Notes under the pieces: model-generated
Seen by the model: the letters and a program-made list of their open reading frames with translations, nothing else
Databases searched by the model: none
Told to the model about the DNA's origin: nothing
Made by a program: the position numbers and the translations under genes
NCBI RefSeq assembly: GCF_015356865.1
Contig: NZ_JAAFZA010000091.1
Span: forward strand, 1 to 38,215
Reading direction: 5' to 3'
Source of the DNA: Catenulispora pinisilvae
Lineage (GTDB): Bacteria; Actinomycetota; Actinomycetes; Streptomycetales; Catenulisporaceae
Length of the DNA: 38,215 nt
Part shown: in pieces, positions 37,381 through 38,215 of the stretch
Layout of the letters: each line of letters starts with the position of its first letter
Position numbering within the stretch: position 1 is the stretch's first letter

Positions 37381-38215
37381 GGTGGTCGCGGTGGTTGCGG
37401 TGGATTCGTTGGCCGGAGGCCGAGCGGTGCGCGCTGGGCGGCGCGAGCGGTGGCGTGCGGGTCGCGCTGTCTGCTCGGCGACTCCTGCGGCGGGCAGGCA
37501 GGGCTGGCCGCGATGCGGCATGGGCAGCGCTGCGGGACGGGCGTCGGGCGAGGGCTGCGTGGGCGGCGCGAGTGGCGCGAGTGGTCGGCATCCGGGGCGG
37601 GGCGCGTGGGTCGCGAGTGGTCGGCGTGCCGGGCGTGGGTGCATCGGCTGTGTGCGGTCGGCATTCCCTGTCTCGGACAGGTGGGCCGCGAGCGATAAGC
37701 ACCGGCGGCTGGGCACGTGGGCTGCGAGCGGTGGGCGTCCGGGGCGGGTCGCGTGGGCTGCAAGCCGGCGGCATGCGTGCGTAGTGCGGGCGCGATGCCG
37801 CGGGCGGTCACGGTGTGGGGCGTGGGCGTGCGGGCTGCGAGCGGTCGGCGTGCCGGGCGTGGGCGGTGCGGGCTGCGAGCGGTGGGCGTGCGCGGCGATC
37901 GTGAAGCGCGGCGTGGCGCATCGTGGGCTGCCCGCGGTCGGCGTCCCGGTCACGATGAGGCGATCGGGCGTAGCGCTGGGCGGCTGCGAGGTCAGGAGTG
38001 TGGGCGGCGCGGAGTTTCGGCGACGCGCGGGTCACGGAAGTGCGGGCCGCGAGCGGGCTGCGAGCGCGGGCGTGTGGACTGCGAGTGGTCGGCATTCGGG
38101 GCGGGGCGCGTGGGTTGCAAGCCGTCGTGCGTGCGGGCGCGATGCCGTGGGCGGTCATCGTGTGGGGCGTGGAGGCGCGTGCGGGCTGCGAGCGGTCGGC
38201 GTGCTGGGCGTGGGC
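37381..38215. repeat. Complex G-rich degenerate repeat array reaching the window edge
   Basis: The plus strand is strongly G-rich and repeats the word TGGGCTGCGAGCGGT-GGCGT many times. Two direct 38-bp units stand at 37828 and 37866. A block of about 120 bp occurs at 37741-37864 and again at 38098-38215 with few differences and two small indels. A partial third copy starts near 37579. Six-frame reading gives only Arg/Pro/His/Ala-rich frames without ribosome-binding sites. The stretch 37211-37380 before it holds the leader of the leftward membrane protein. The array continues beyond the window. Confidence 0.85.

Noticed and set aside
37808-38158. Leftward frames in the repeat array that start MTA(H/R)GIAPA twice and overlap by GTGA
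   Set aside because: The two similar starts come from the duplicated 120-bp block. The frames are Arg/Pro/His-rich, lack ribosome-binding sites and show weaker third-position GC than real genes here, so I do not call them CDS.
37381-38215. CRISPR array
   Set aside because: There are no constant-length unique spacers between identical repeats; repeats are degenerate and nested, and no cas gene is near.

Overview
The window is chromosomal DNA from a very high-GC actinomycete. It has dense operons with 4-base ATGA/GTGA/TTGA overlaps, GTG and TTG starts, leaderless-looking promoters, and typical actinobacterial families: an Sco/PCu(A)C/CopCD/DyP copper locus, SURF1 with DUF3817, a SigE-family ECF sigma factor and a lone MsiK-like ATPase. 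A Streptomyces-like or Catenulispora-like organism fits; this is inference from gene content. I see no rRNA, tRNA, CRISPR array, transposase, integrase or phage gene.

Layout from left to right. 1-3165: a GT-B-like transferase, a VOC protein and a membrane-anchored extracytoplasmic protein. 3178-9142: a leftward copper and heme cuproprotein-assembly locus (membrane protein, YcnI, Sco1, PCu(A)C chaperone, CopC-CopD fusion, Tat-exported DyP peroxidase). 9253-12141: an SRPBCC protein, an RsbU-type phosphatase, SURF1 and a DUF3817 protein. 12181-18166: a translationally coupled six-gene MoxR/DUF58/DUF4129 operon. 18380-18817: a two-CBS protein with its own terminator. 18924-25268: an osmolyte and sulfur block, with a complete quaternary-amine (OpuC/ProVWX-type) ABC transporter, a second orphan substrate-binding lipoprotein, and a cysteine dioxygenase-rhodanese pair between the two binding proteins. 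25484-30093: a nitronate monooxygenase, an APH-family kinase, and an ECF sigma factor with a membrane-bound partner. 30207-35096: an acyl-CoA synthetase, a tandem DUF35 protein and two degenerate thiolases behind a KstR-like operator, which resembles a steroid or lipid side-chain retro-aldolase module. 35211-36395: an MsiK-like ATPase with its own promoter. 36476-38215: a membrane-anchored unknown protein and a kilobase of degenerate G-rich repeats that runs off the window.

The most unusual signal is not a gene. At nine of about thirteen free gene 3' ends, a short segment carrying or touching the stop codon is repeated in degenerate tandem copies. The period is most often 13-14 bp and sometimes 18-20 bp. 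Because 13, 14 and 20 are not multiples of three, the copies can place extra stop codons in other frames. I have not seen this described as a feature class; a genome-wide autocorrelation around stop codons would settle it.
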